Assembly (NCBI GenBank): GCA_000727475.1
Contig: KL647300.1
Location: 191,881-255,880 of the forward strand
Direction of reading: 5' to 3'
Origin: Sarcocystis neurona
Taxonomy: Eukaryota > Apicomplexa > Conoidasida > Eucoccidiorida > Sarcocystidae
Length of the DNA: 64,000 nt
This document shows, one piece after another, positions 1 to 12,200 of the stretch (the stretch's first letter is position 1; every line of letters starts with the position of its first letter). The notes under the pieces were generated by a model. That model made no database searches. It saw nothing but the letters and a program-made list of their open reading frames with translations, and was not told the origin of the DNA. The translations under genes were made by a program, and so were the position numbers.

Positions 1-98
1 CAAAATAAATGACGTTTTGTTTGTGTTGTGTAGATAAAGACAGCGTTCGACGGACAACGGCAGTCCCTTCTTTGGCTGCTTGCAGGCAGCATCTATCT

Positions 99-1096
99 AT
101 GCGTGAAGTCGCGGCGGCAGCGGCAGCTGTGGAACACACTACAGCAGCAGTGGCTGTGTACAGGAGGACCTTTCGAGTGTGTGCCAGTTTTATACGTGTC
201 TTTAGCGACTCGTCTGTGATATTTCTGTTTCTCTCTTTATTGTCCTCCTCTCCTCATTCTTTTTTGGAGGGATGTGTCGACCTGGAAACGTCTGTTCTTT
301 TTCTCTGCGGTTGCAGGACAGAAAATTCTCTTCTCAGGTCCTTGTTTTCCTCTTGTTTCCGTGTCCTCTGCTCTGCTGCATTTTCTTTTAAGTTGCATTT
401 TCCTCGCGTGCTGCCTTCCTCGGGCTCATTACTCACTGCAGAACAGTACGCAGGAAAATCGCCCGCCGCCCTCTTGGAGGACGGGAAGCGTTTCTTCAGA
501 GAAAAGAACTGGCCGCAGGCAGCAGAGTTTTTCTCACGCGCAGTGGAAAACAAGTAAGGACTTTTCATACGAACTCTTCCAGGTTTGTGAGAGAGACTGA
601 ACATGCGCTTCTCCATCCCCGTAGCATGCCCGACCTCGACAGAGATACACTACACATGACTATCACCAACGCTATGCTGACAGCCGCTTGCACACACGTC
701 TGCCTGTCCATCCACAGACACGTATATGTGTATATACGTATATTTTGGATCTGCACCTACGAATGCATGTATGTGGATCTGGGAATGCAAATGTGCAAGT
801 ATTTTCGAGTGGAGATTCGCAAAGCTTGAGGCGCTAGACTTCTTTAAAGACTCAGCCGGGGAGAGAAAGTATTTACGTTTCGTACTACACACATGTTAAT
901 TTACCCGTCTTCATGTGGGCACAAACACACTCTGGTCCTCTGCTCTCCCCGAACTGTGCAAAAGAGGAGAGCAACAAAGGCATGGTAGATAGCGATTCCA
1001 CGATGCACTGCAGGCAACACCTACTTTCCTTTGCAGTTGCTCTCAGCATAGGAAACTCAACATGCTCTCTCCACCCTGTAAATTTGCATGTACGTC

Positions 1097-1131
<35 letters not shown>

Positions 1132-4100
1132 CTACGTGTGTAGACGTCGACACACGAGGGCATATAGATGCGTACACGTTATATATATGCATGGCTGATT
1201 AGAAGCCATACGCGGACACGAATATATGTCTGGTTGGTGGTACACTATCTCTTTTATCGTAAAGCAACACGCACGGCGAGATATGTAAGCGGGTATATAG
1301 AATTGCGGGTGAACGACTGATATATAGGGTTTTACGCTTGAGTATGTGATATACAGATATACGAAACGTAAGATATACATATATGTATATATACATATAT
1401 GTATATATATGTGTATAGACAGAACTGTAGAGGCTACAAGCATGATGTATATTTCTTTGTGTGAGCGTGAAATATGTAGTCAACTGGACATACATCTTTT
1501 GCTCCACGTGCTGCAGAACAAAAAGGAAACACACACACCCACACACACACAGAGAAACACACACCCGTTTATATATCTGCATATACACGAATATCCGTAT
1601 GTACACTTATATTCGTGTGTGGAGGAGTCCATCATATTTGCAGAAGACAGTTGCTGGGTGTCGCACTTCAGAGTCAAGGAAATGAATAATGCGGATTTCC
1701 ACCCGGAGTTGGGCACGTTCTACTTGTGGTTTGGCGATGTGCTGCTGATAAAGGAGGAGCAGCAGGCAGAGCTTTTTCGCTTTGCCAAGCAGCAGCAATC
1801 GGACGAGGCAGGCGCGGGCGGTGCGTCTGTCAATGCCCAGGAGCCTAGCAACAGCAGCAGCAGTAAGTTCTCGAAAAAGTGCGTTGCAGCGGCGTCGCGG
1901 GTCTTCACGACAGACGCAGTCGCAGGTCGCGACCCCACCGAAGAGCGGCGGCAGCAGCAGCAGAGCGAAGCCACCGAGCCGCAGCAGCATTTGCAGCGAC
2001 ACATATATGTATATATATGTATACACACATATGTAAACACACACATACACACACACGCACACAGAGTAAGGCACCGTGCTGTACCCAGTTTCTGTCTCTG
2101 TGTATGTGTTTGTGTGTACGTGCATGTCATATATATATATATATGTGACACGCACGTACACGTATATGTATTCGAGAGAATATATGTATATAAAATGTCT
2201 GTATGTGTCTCTGTGTGTGTATGTGTCTCCCCCTCTGTGTGTGCTGACATGCACATACACGTATATATACACGAGTGAATTTATAGACATTTGTCTCTTC
2301 CCATTTGTTTCTGTCTGCGTCCACGTGAACCACCGACGAAGCTGTCGCGCGCATTTCAGCCAGATAGGCGTGTCTGCTACTCTTCGTGTGTATATGTGTG
2401 TCTATGTTGTGTGCCTGTGTTTGACGAGTAGAAGACATCAACGTGGGGAGGAGAAATGCGCGTCAGACGATGTTGGTGGGAAAAGGGTCGTATATCCTGC
2501 GTTTGAGTCAACGCAGCGTCTGGTCGCGGGTGTTGCGTTCTTTGTCGAGCCGCTGTCTACTGCAGAGGTGTCTACACGTATTACCACACGTACACATGTG
2601 TGTGTAGCGAAGAGACGCAGAGTCGTCTACACATCCGGAGTCGTCCCTCTCCATGTAGACACATACGTACGAACACCTGTTCTACGTAGACACGCGTGTC
2701 TACAAACGAACGAGTGTGACGACCCGTACGTAGAGACACACCAGCCGATTCACGTGTTCCACGACGCGCGATCCGCCTCGAGTCGCCTCTCTGCAGTTAA
2801 CTCTTGAGAATCCTTCGTCCTTTCTGCTACTGGAAAAAAGGAACAGTCAACCGATATACGTACTGCATGCGCGCGCGGCTCATCCTTCCTCCTCGTCGAG
2901 TTTTTCTTGTGACCCCATGCGGATTCACAGACACACACCTGTACTACTTACAGATATCTACTCAGATACCGTCTGCATCTGTACACATACACATATGTGC
3001 AGATGCATACGTGCGCAAACATTTAACGGATGTATATATATATATATATGTATGTATGTGTTTCGGAGTTCACACTATATGGATGTGATTATATTTGTAT
3101 ATATCTGTACGTAAGTCTGTGCGTGGGTGTATCTGTCCCACAATTTTGCCTATTCGCTATGTTTGTACGTGACACTATGCACGCGCGTATACACGGATAT
3201 ATGCCTGGCCTTGACGGGCTTAATAGGCGCCACGTAGAACACCTGGGTGGTGGTGGGGAAGGGGTCCGTGAAGCTTGAAGTGGGATATCCTCCTCTTTTT
3301 TTCTGTCTGCTGCTGCGATGTAAGATCATTCATATATATATAGATGAATATGCACGTGTGTCTGCCCACATACGTGTGTATGCATCTAGGGTGACAGTCG
3401 AAGACATGCACGTGTTTATTTTTGATATGAATACAATTCTGTCAATGTGTACTCTACACTTGTGTGAATACCCCCGTACATATAGGCACATACATATGAA
3501 TGTATGAAATACAAGGATGCGTACATTTGCAAGAATACGTGTACATGTATGTGCCTGTATGCAGTGCTCCTGTACTTGTGCGCGCACATATATATATATA
3601 TATGTATGTGTCCATGTGTACGTCTGAACTCGTTGTACGACGGATATAAGAGATCGAGCGTCGCTTAAAAAAACTTGAATATTCTTTGTTAAATAGTCCA
3701 CGTGTGCGTATGTGAAGGTACCTGTTTCTGAGTGAGCCGAAGGTGTCTGCAGCGGCTCTGTACAGCAAAGAATGACGCCTCTCATATGGGAACACGTACA
3801 CGTATTGGTGCGTATGTGCATACTAACATATATATATATTTGCCTTCGTTTAAAATGGTACACGTAGATGTACGCGAATCTATTTGAATTAACTTTGTGT
3901 GTATAGGTACTGCATGCGTTCTGTTGCAGCTTCTGGAACAGCTGCAGCAGCCGATGGTGGCGGAGAAGTAGCCACCGACTCTGCAGCAGGAGAAAGCGGA
4001 GGAGGCAATGCCGCTGGGAAAGTGTCGGATGAAGAGCTGGCGTTCGAGATTTTAGAAATGGCGAGGAAATGTCTGGCTATGAAGCTGGAGAGCGCTGTGG

Positions 4101-7100
4101 CCAGACAGCAAGGAGCAGCGACAGAAGAGGAGCAGCAGGTCGCGCAGCAGGAGAAAGCCGAGGGAGAGGTGGCGGGCGAGACGAAGAAGAAGGAGGTGGA
4201 ACAGCCGCAGCAGCAGGAAAAGAAAGAAAGCGAAAAGAAAGAAGCCGGGACTGCGGCGGCGGCAGAAGTTTCTCTTTTGCCAGAGGACGAACAGAAAAGA
4301 CAGCAGCAGCGTCAGCAGAAGCAGCAGGACGCGGGTGGCGAGAAGGGACCTGCGAAGACGGAGAGAAGGCATGGTCCCACGACGCAAGAAGAGAACGAGA
4401 ACATTGCAGAGGAGATCCGAGAGACGGTGATGGATCTCTCGTTTGCGCATGTTCGCCTGGCAGACATGCAGCTGATGAACGAGAAATACGAAGAAGCAGC
4501 TCAGGTGCAGCAGCGGCAGCAGCGAAACAGAGACACGTTCACGCAGCAAGTGAAGGATCTTAAACCCACACCTATATGTGGACACACATTCCACCACCAA
4601 CATATATGTATGCGTGCCCACGTACGGCTATTTATATATATACACATACATGCACGGACGGAAATACAGCGGTCCGTGTGTATGTACACAGCAACTAGAC
4701 GTTCGCGCATGTTCTTCCCAGTGTTGTGCAGGAAGTGCAGCCGTCCAGCGGTGCTTCTCCTCCTAGGTGCGGGGGAGTGTTTATGTGTGTATATAGATGT
4801 ATACTGCAGTTATCACACACGTTAAGAGGACGCTAACACGCTTCAAAGAAAGAAACACGAGGAGTAGAAGCAAAACTGTTGTCCACTAGTCTTGTTGGTA
4901 CGCGTCTAGAAGTAGTTTTCGCAGGAACGTCTTTTCTTTTTCTCAACACAGCGCACTCTCGCGTGCGTGAACGAAGACGGCTCTCACTTGGTCTCCGCTT
5001 TGTTCGTTGCCTTCTGCTGGAGCACAGCGGATTTCTCACTTTCTTGCACTCCATTCTCGCCAGCCGCGTGTCCTGCTGCTTCTGCCGGTGCTGCTGCTTC
5101 TGCCGGTGCTGCTGCTCTTCTTTCTGTTCTCCCTCTACTAAAGTGAAGTTTTTCTCGGGTGCTGCAGTCCGCTCCTCTTCTTGTGGCTCAGGCGACTTTC
5201 TTCAGCGGTCGCAAACAGGAAGCTCTCTCTCTTTTTTCGAACCGTTTCTTCCGAAGCCGACGACCGCAGTGCGATTTCGTGACCGGCCCTGGGTCGCCTG
5301 TGTGTGTACATCGAAGGCAGCATGCGCTACCTCGACAGGCAAAGAGTTTCTACGTTTTCCTTGGTTTTTTTTTCTTACGCGGGACCACCTGCGCCGCTAA
5401 CTGCTTCGTAGTCCTGCTCCTCTTGCGACTGCTGCTGTCACGAGGTGTTGCTGCCATCGCTTGGTCTTGCGCTCTGTTTTGCCGCGGGCCCGTCGACTCT
5501 TGCAGGACTATGCGAAAGCAGTGCAGCTCCGCGAGAGCTACGGCCTACCGCAACAAACGATCGTCGCTCCGCTTCTCTGCCTGGCTCAGGCGACTTTCTT
5601 CAGCGGTCGCAAACAGGAAGCTCTCTCTCTTTTTCAGGTACCGGCTCACACGTCTTTGGCATATGACGCGTTCCGTAGCTGAACGGCTCAGCGTTCACTA
5701 CGATGACAGATATGCTGTATGTCGAGCTGGTGTTCGTATGTATACACAAGTCCGGATGGCCACAGCTGTGGACGTCCTTGTATTATCCATCTGTAATAGT
5801 ATACCTGTGTATACATTCTAGCTATATAAATATGTATGTATATATGTGTACGCACGTCGAGGTACGTCTCTTTGGTGGCTTTGTGCGTGTGAGTGTTTTC
5901 GTAATTGACTTTGTATAGAAGAGAGGTACAGAGCCACCTGAAGCCGTTGCAAAACCATGTGTACAGCTCCATGTTTTTGTAGGGACCTACTAGAATACCT
6001 TACTCTTTTTGTGTTATCATCTGCACGTGTCGTCCGAGGGCATGCAGGTACACGCACGTACGTGTACCTATCTATGTACGTGTGACCGTGTGTAAAACTG
6101 CTGACAATTTGGGATAGTGAAAATCTACAAATGGGATATACGGTGGAGGACGCAGACGTTGGTCGGGTCGTAAGAACGAGTGCAAATTTGGCCGCCGCTG
6201 ACCTGCGCTATGGTGTGTCTGTGTTCGTCTATGTATTTGTCGTATTGCCGTTCCAGCAGTTGTCCGAGTGTATGTATATGAATAGGCGACTGCTAGTCTC
6301 TGTCGTGCATACACACATATAAGTGTGTATGGAAAGATAAACCCCTGTTTTCGAGACGGAAAAATTCGCGTATCCGTGGCATATCTATAGAAGCCCGTTA
6401 GCATTTCCGTCGGTACACAGGTGTGTTGTGCGCATCTGGACCTGCGTTTGTGTAGCCGTTGTAGCTGCTGTTCGCGTCCCACATCCCCACGCATTTCTGC
6501 GGCTCTCTGCCGCGACGTTATATACGCGGATCGCCTCGGCTCGTTCGCGTATACCTCAGCTGTTAATATATATGTGTATGTAAGCGATCATATGTAGAGC
6601 TCTGCGTGGGTGCGTATGTCATGGGCGTCTTTGTAAATTACTGTTTGATCGATAATTACACTTTGTGAAATGTTTTGCGTCTTTTTCGGCTGCAGAGGAC
6701 CTACACAGTGGGATGTCGCATAAAACAGGGCGCGCTGGCGATGCCAGAGGGCATGACAGCAACGGCGCTAAACGAGACACTGGAGGATCTGCAACTGCAG
6801 ATAGTCGACCTGGAGAAGCAGATACAGGCAGAAACAGCTGCTGCTAGTGCGACTGGCGTGCAGACGACTGTGAAGAAAGGCAGCCAGTGTGAAGCCAGAG
6901 AATGCATTGCGAAAACAACGGCATCTTTCGATGCTCCACAGCTAGCCACCACCTCCACAGCACCTGTTCAAGTCTTCAAAATTAGCCCCCCTCCGTCTAA
7001 CACAGACAAGAGCACTCCGTCTGCCGCGTCCAGTGCTGGTGATGCTGCTCCCACGCTGGCTCCTCCCACTGCTGCTGCAGACGCTCACAAACACACTGTC

Positions 7101-7214
7101 GGTAGTGATGCTGCCGAAGAAGTCGCAGCTGCTGGCGAATCGAGACCGAAAAGGAGAAGAATCGATCTGAGAACTCTACGGGGCACTCGACAGCAGACCA
7201 AAGAAAAGAAGTAG
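99..7214 (+). CDS. NASP: NASP-like histone chaperone (SHNi-TPR), multi-exon
   Basis: Proposed exons: (5' end unresolved, possible ATG at 99), 442-553, 1672-1862, 3930-4504, 5506-5637, 6696-7214 (stop). Every junction has GT/AG and matching phase. The first supported exon is a TPR helix pair (ALLEDGKRFFREKNWPQAA). It is followed by a second TPR (FHPELGTFYLWFGDVLL), then LAFEILEMARKCLAMKL, then about 110 residues of Glu/Gln/Lys-rich insert. The TPR resumes with LSFAHVRLADMQLMNEKY and runs across the next junction as YEEAAQDYAKAVQLRES, then a fourth repeat. An acidic insert interrupting a TPR is the hallmark of the NASP/Hif1 family, which escorts H3-H4 in the nucleus. The C-terminus has a basic cluster (RPKRRRIDLR) that fits a nuclear localisation signal. 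Introns are long (0.9-2.1 kb) and low-complexity. The alternative acceptor at 1651 is also in phase. Family call is firm; the N-terminal exon is uncertain. Confidence 0.8.
554..1671. repeat. Low-complexity intron with (GT)n and ATAT/ACGT-rich tracts
   Basis: First supported NASP intron. It contains a pure GT run at about 1099-1128 and dense alternating purine-pyrimidine words (TATATACA, CACACAC, GTACGTGT). No reading frame of interest was seen. Donor GTAAGG lies at 554; the preferred acceptor is CTTCAG ending at 1671. Confidence 0.6.
1863..3929. repeat. 2.07 kb low-complexity intron
   Basis: Intron of the NASP gene between donor GTAAGT (1863) and acceptor GTTGCAG (ends 3929). It is filled with CACACA/TGTGTG/ATATAT tracts, notably at 1998-2300 and 2980-3110. 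No exon is needed here because the phase-1 ends of the flanking exons join correctly. Confidence 0.55.
5185..5236 (+). repeat. Intronic duplicate of the end of a NASP exon
   Basis: About 52 bases in the third intron repeat 5583-5634 of the next exon essentially without mismatch by eye. Both read AQATFFSGRKQEALSLF in a plus frame. Similarity fades but continues just upstream (PLLV against PLLC). The intronic copy has a CTGCAG acceptor-like site at 5162-5167 but no donor directly after it: the exon copy ends in CAG|GTACC while the intron copy runs into TCGAACC. It may be a recent local duplication or a remnant or alternative exon. Confidence 0.85.
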
Positions 7215-9271
7215 ACGGTTGAAAATATAAAAAAACACATCGTAGCGGCCAAGCGTAACTTGTGGCACTTGTTCGAACTCGTCTACCTGTTCAGCGGATT
7301 GTGAATCACCTGAATGCGGACCGCGGCGTCCACGCACACACCCGCTCACCAGTACACTTGCCTTCCGCATAAACGTGTACACATGCCTGATTTGGCTGTG
7401 CCGCAAGTGGGTGGTCTGTTTTAACCTGTGCTGCTATGTATGGAGCTGGCTTCTGCTACATCGCAAAATATGTATTTGCCTTACAGACGCGCCCTGAGTA
7501 TCTGACGGGTGGTAAGGTCGGTTTTCCTCTGCAGGTGTGCCTTACACACATCAGTTTGAATTCCTATTTGCGTATTCGTGTACAGGAACCGTGGAATATG
7601 ATGCTGGAAGGGCGTGCGAATATTAAATCGTCTGTACAGTTAGACGTGCATACGTGTTAGATAATCTGTTCATTTGCGCACGCACGTCTGTCAACAAGCT
7701 AGATACGCAGATATATCGAGACTGGGAGATTGGTACATGGGTACACATGTAGGTATATCTGCGAGAAAGCGAGAGATAAGTAGACAATAATATAGGTGTA
7801 TATATGTATGTGTGTATGTGTACGTACAGAGAAGGGGGCCTGTGACGAACATAGATGCATACATACACACACACAAACATGTGGAGTGCTGGCGCGAGTC
7901 AAAACCTGTTCAATGTCGCGTTCGCCTAACAGATCGGATGCTTAAAAAGTACGATTGGTGGGTACGGTTTAGTAGGTGACGCGTAGATATGTTTAACGTG
8001 TTTTCTACACATATTCCTGTTTCGTCGAAAGATGTCGAAAAAGTGTGTCTACAACCACCGTGTCATAGCTTCGTCATCACACGAACTTACTTCGAATATC
8101 TCAGGACCAAATTATGCTTAGTCACATCCGCACGGAGACTCATTCACGACGTTGACGTTTTTCCTTGAAAACACGAACGTATGGGTGTAACGGTCCATCC
8201 GTGAAGTAACTGCGTGCACACTTATGTACGGGTGTGTGCGTCTACATTTATACAAATGTGCGTAATCCGTACGTACCGTGTTTATCTCTCCTTGCAGAGG
8301 AGTACGGCTTTTCCGAGAAGTGCGCTGAAGCGAATGCTTCAGACCCGAAAAAGTTGAGTAATACTGCTCCGTGTGCGTAGTGGGTACTGTTCACGCATGA
8401 TGTGGCTTACATATATATGTATGTATATGACATTGATCTAGCTGTTGGTGTATCGTTTATCTACATACACTTGATGTGGCGGATAATGTTACTGAACCAG
8501 CCGTGATCTCCAGAGGCGCCTTGGTGTCTTCCAGCTGAGCACCGGACCTGAACAAAAAGGTGCTAGCTCAACTCTCGTGGAGATTTTTCCGTACCTTATC
8601 TCCAGTCTTAACTCCCTTAAGATTACGTCGCAAAGGAACCCCGCGGCCTTTGATTTGACTGCTAAGAATGATTTAATCAGTGTCGTACTTGTGTACATTG
8701 ATCAAGTTGTCTCCATGAGGAATACACAAACTAAATGGAGATTCAACAAAGTTGAGGAAATTTGCAACTCACAAAACTACTATGAAATACATGCGCCTGT
8801 ACATGTGTGTCAACATGTACCACTTTCACTGAGGGTGAATGTTTACCAAATGGGATGCGCCTCTATATGTATGTCAGCATGTACCACTTTTTACTGAGGG
8901 TGAATGTTTACCAAATGCTGGTGTCAACGATCACGCTCATAGCGTATGCGTTTGCCTCTCATTCCGTATTTGTAAGAGGGCACAGGTATACAAACACGTA
9001 AGTGTGAAAACGTATACACAGGATACACGTATGTGACTACGTGAACAGATAGGTAGGGAGATAAGTAGATGGGCATCCGCTGTCATGTGACTTAACTCCA
9101 ATAATATGGTGCACTTGTGCATTCACTCGCTCTAGCCGTAGTAGCATAGCAGGCTAACCTTGCTTCGCAGCCTGGGAGCTTCAATAAAAAGTAACTTTTT
9201 CTGAGCCACTTCACCGTGGGTTTTCTAGAAGCACTCGTCTCTCAACTTTCTTTCGTAGCTTCTCCTCTCGG
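7215..9271. other. Convergent intergenic region, repeat-poor from about 7.9 kb
   Basis: It lies between the stop of the NASP gene and the stop of the minus-strand gene. The first 700 bases still hold TATATG/TGTGTA words; after about 7900 the low-complexity signal disappears. An open plus frame at 8577-8790 (AT-rich) has no convincing splice sites or family resemblance and is not called. It probably holds both 3' UTRs. Confidence 0.5.
8803..8925. repeat. Tandem duplication, about 65 bp unit, two copies
   Basis: The words CATGTACCACTTT and GAGGGTGAATGTTTACC occur twice, spaced about 65 bases apart, with a few substitutions between copies. The sequence is not low-complexity. Confidence 0.75.
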
Positions 9272-12200
9272 CTACTCTTCAGTCTCTCCAGCAGTTTTGC
9301 TCTTTTTCTGCCTGAACTTTCCTTTTTCAGACCTATCTCTTTTCGGTTTGTCCTCGCTCCTGTTGGTAGTTGGCCTTCGGTTCTCTGGTTTGTGGTGCTC
9401 CACCGACCCTGAGTTCTTCGCATGCTCTTTCTTTCCGTCGTTTTCCGCATTGTTTCGTTTCCTTGTTAGCATGGGAAGCCGATTTTTATTCTCGCCTTGC
9501 AAACTCGCAGTATTGCTGGGTACCTCAGCTGCGAAAAAGGGTTCCGTTACTCCCGCGGCGTTTTCCTGCTTTCTCCTAGAGAACAGGATAGGCTTCCTGA
9601 CCGTCTCTGACGGCAATGCTGCCTGCGTTGGTTCTGGAATGTCTTCTTTGGTGGTAACGTTAGAGTCGAGAGAAGGATGACTGGGAAAAGAAGCGGGCTG
9701 TGGCGGTTCTTTGTGTTCGTGCTCCTTCGGTGGAAAAAGTGGGGTGTATGTTGGGGGGAGGGACTGAGCCACTTGCGTAGCTGAGTATACCATTAAGCGC
9801 AACGACACAGGTATTAAGTCGCCCAACATTGAACAGAGATATCCCTGTTAGAGGGTAATACTAAGCATCAAGGGAATCGTGCAAGGCATCACTCGTTGTT
9901 GCGAGACGGCAACACAGACGCGAAACAGGGGACCGCCAGGAACACAAGACGAATATGTTAAAGCTTGGTCTAACACTGGAACTGTAATGATACAAATAGT
10001 AACAAGCACTCACATACACACACACATGCATATATGTATATATAAAGTCAAAATGTGCTCGAAAGACAACGTTTTAAAGTCGATCTCCTACCTGTGACAC
10101 GCAGCGGAAGGATATTAACCCGGGAACAAACACGCTCAAAAAAAAGTAACTTCTTTTACTGGACCAGTAAAAACACCTACGGAATCACACGTCTGTTTTG
10201 CTGGTGGCTGTGTACATCACTTTTTCTTTCTTTCTTTCTTTCTCTCTCTCTCTATCTCTCTCTATCTATCTCTCTATCTATCTATATATATATATATACA
10301 TGAACGCACGGGACGAACACACAGGACTGTGATATCAACCCGAGGAGGGCAAAGCGAGAAACACTCAACTGTTTAACAGCCGAAGAGCAGCGTTCAGTGG
10401 CGCACACAGCAGCTCGAAAGCTTCAATTTGAACAATGACCGGGACAGAATCTCCTTTTCTCTGCCTATTTCGCCGCCCTTAGGAGGATGCTCCTCTTTCA
10501 GGCCTGCTTCTCTCAACGCAGGCATATCAAACACGTGTGCATTTGAGTGTGTTATTTTTTGCTTTATTTCTTCATCGCATGTATCTCAGGCCGCCTACAA
10601 GCCACATCAGCTCTTATTGTCCTTCTGACTCTTTGCAGCGCTTTTCTTTTTCGCTATTTTCCACAACCCAGAGTCGACACAGATTCGAATACGGTGGAGG
10701 AATAATGGTGTCGCAAAAAGTTTAACGTACAGGGTGAGTTGGCCGGACGGAGCATCGGCAGGTCGTACGCTTGGGGTAAGTAATAATCATACGCGCCTCC
10801 CAGCCTTCGACTTCGTGATTTTGTCGGAGTGCGTCTTTTCTCTGAAGAAGGCCGCCTTAACGGCTGCTGGTGGGATCCACGTTCACGCACATCACGGTCA
10901 TATTCTTCGTCAAATTCTTCATCAATCCAAACGTCGGGTATAGAAGGACCTCCGACAGCGTGCGACGCTTGGCTGAACGGCTGTGGCTGCACGTATGAAT
11001 TAGAGTATCTTAAGGTGATTTAGGTTACTTAGTTGCTCCGAGATCGAATGTTTTGTCTGACCTTCCTTGTCACAACTAGAGTACGTCTTATGTGTAAAGG
11101 ATGAGCAGATCCTCACACAAAGGCCAGTTTATTCGGAACTGTAGCGTAACAGTGCTGCTCGTCTATGCGCTGGCACAGGAGAACGCTAGACAAGCCACGC
11201 GGTTTCCATGAACCACTTCGTACTTTTTATTGTCGTCCACTTGGATACCGTTTAATAGCGTACGACTCGAAATCAGGGACGTTAGCACGTGGCAGTGCAT
11301 TGGTACACTGTAAGTGGGCATAGACAAACTTCACTCCGAAGAAGAGGTCCCAAAACTTACGTTCGTCCACAGCACAGTGGAACTTTGTAGGTGACTACCG
11401 GTAGCATGAATACCCTGCGAGTCTGTATTACTGACTAACTGCTCTACACAAAAGGAGCCACTCGAGGTGGTACTGTCAAGTTTGAGTTAGTGCATGCGTT
11501 CATAACACGCTACCGACAACGCCCTTCTAGCATTGTGTACGATCATAATATCGTCAACGTTTGAGCAGCCCTGTTCAGGATTCAAACAAAGCCTGTCGTA
11601 ACACATGCCACACTCTACGCAGATTCCATACCTTCTGTGGATGCTAAGCTCTTGCTACACACAAGACGACGTCCAATCATAACATCGAGAACAGTTTCTC
11701 TTTATCATTGGTAGGAACGGAGCCTGCGCAGTGCTGCGTGTACTGGCTAATGATGAAAAGCATGAAACGTATACAGCGGCCGAAACGAATGTTTCTGCGT
11801 GGCATAAGAAAGCGCCACGGGATGAATGTCGAACTGACTGCATGACTTGCAAAGTTCGTTCAGGTGCTAACAATAGAAGAGATATTTAATTACACTGCGA
11901 GACGGACTCTAGGCGAATGCTGCTTAAGTAAAAAATACTGCTGCCGGCGGAACGATTTGGAGAGTAATCCCGGATCTCATCAAGAAATACCTCTCTCCCT
12001 TTTTCACTCCTACAGAATTAGTATACCTTTGGTAGTTGAGATGCTGCGGCACGGTTTGTGTAATATAAGTATTCTAGTTTGGGAGAACGGACTGAATTTG
12101 CAACACGATAGGCGCGTCGTACTACTAACATATCAGCTGCTCCCGTAGTGCTGCTTTTCTCCATACACCCTCGAGCTAAACCATGTGGTCGTGCAGGCGC

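Noticed and set aside
7623..7902. Overlapping minus-strand Tyr/His/Thr-rich frames
   Set aside because: They are translations of TATATG/TGTGTA low-complexity sequence.
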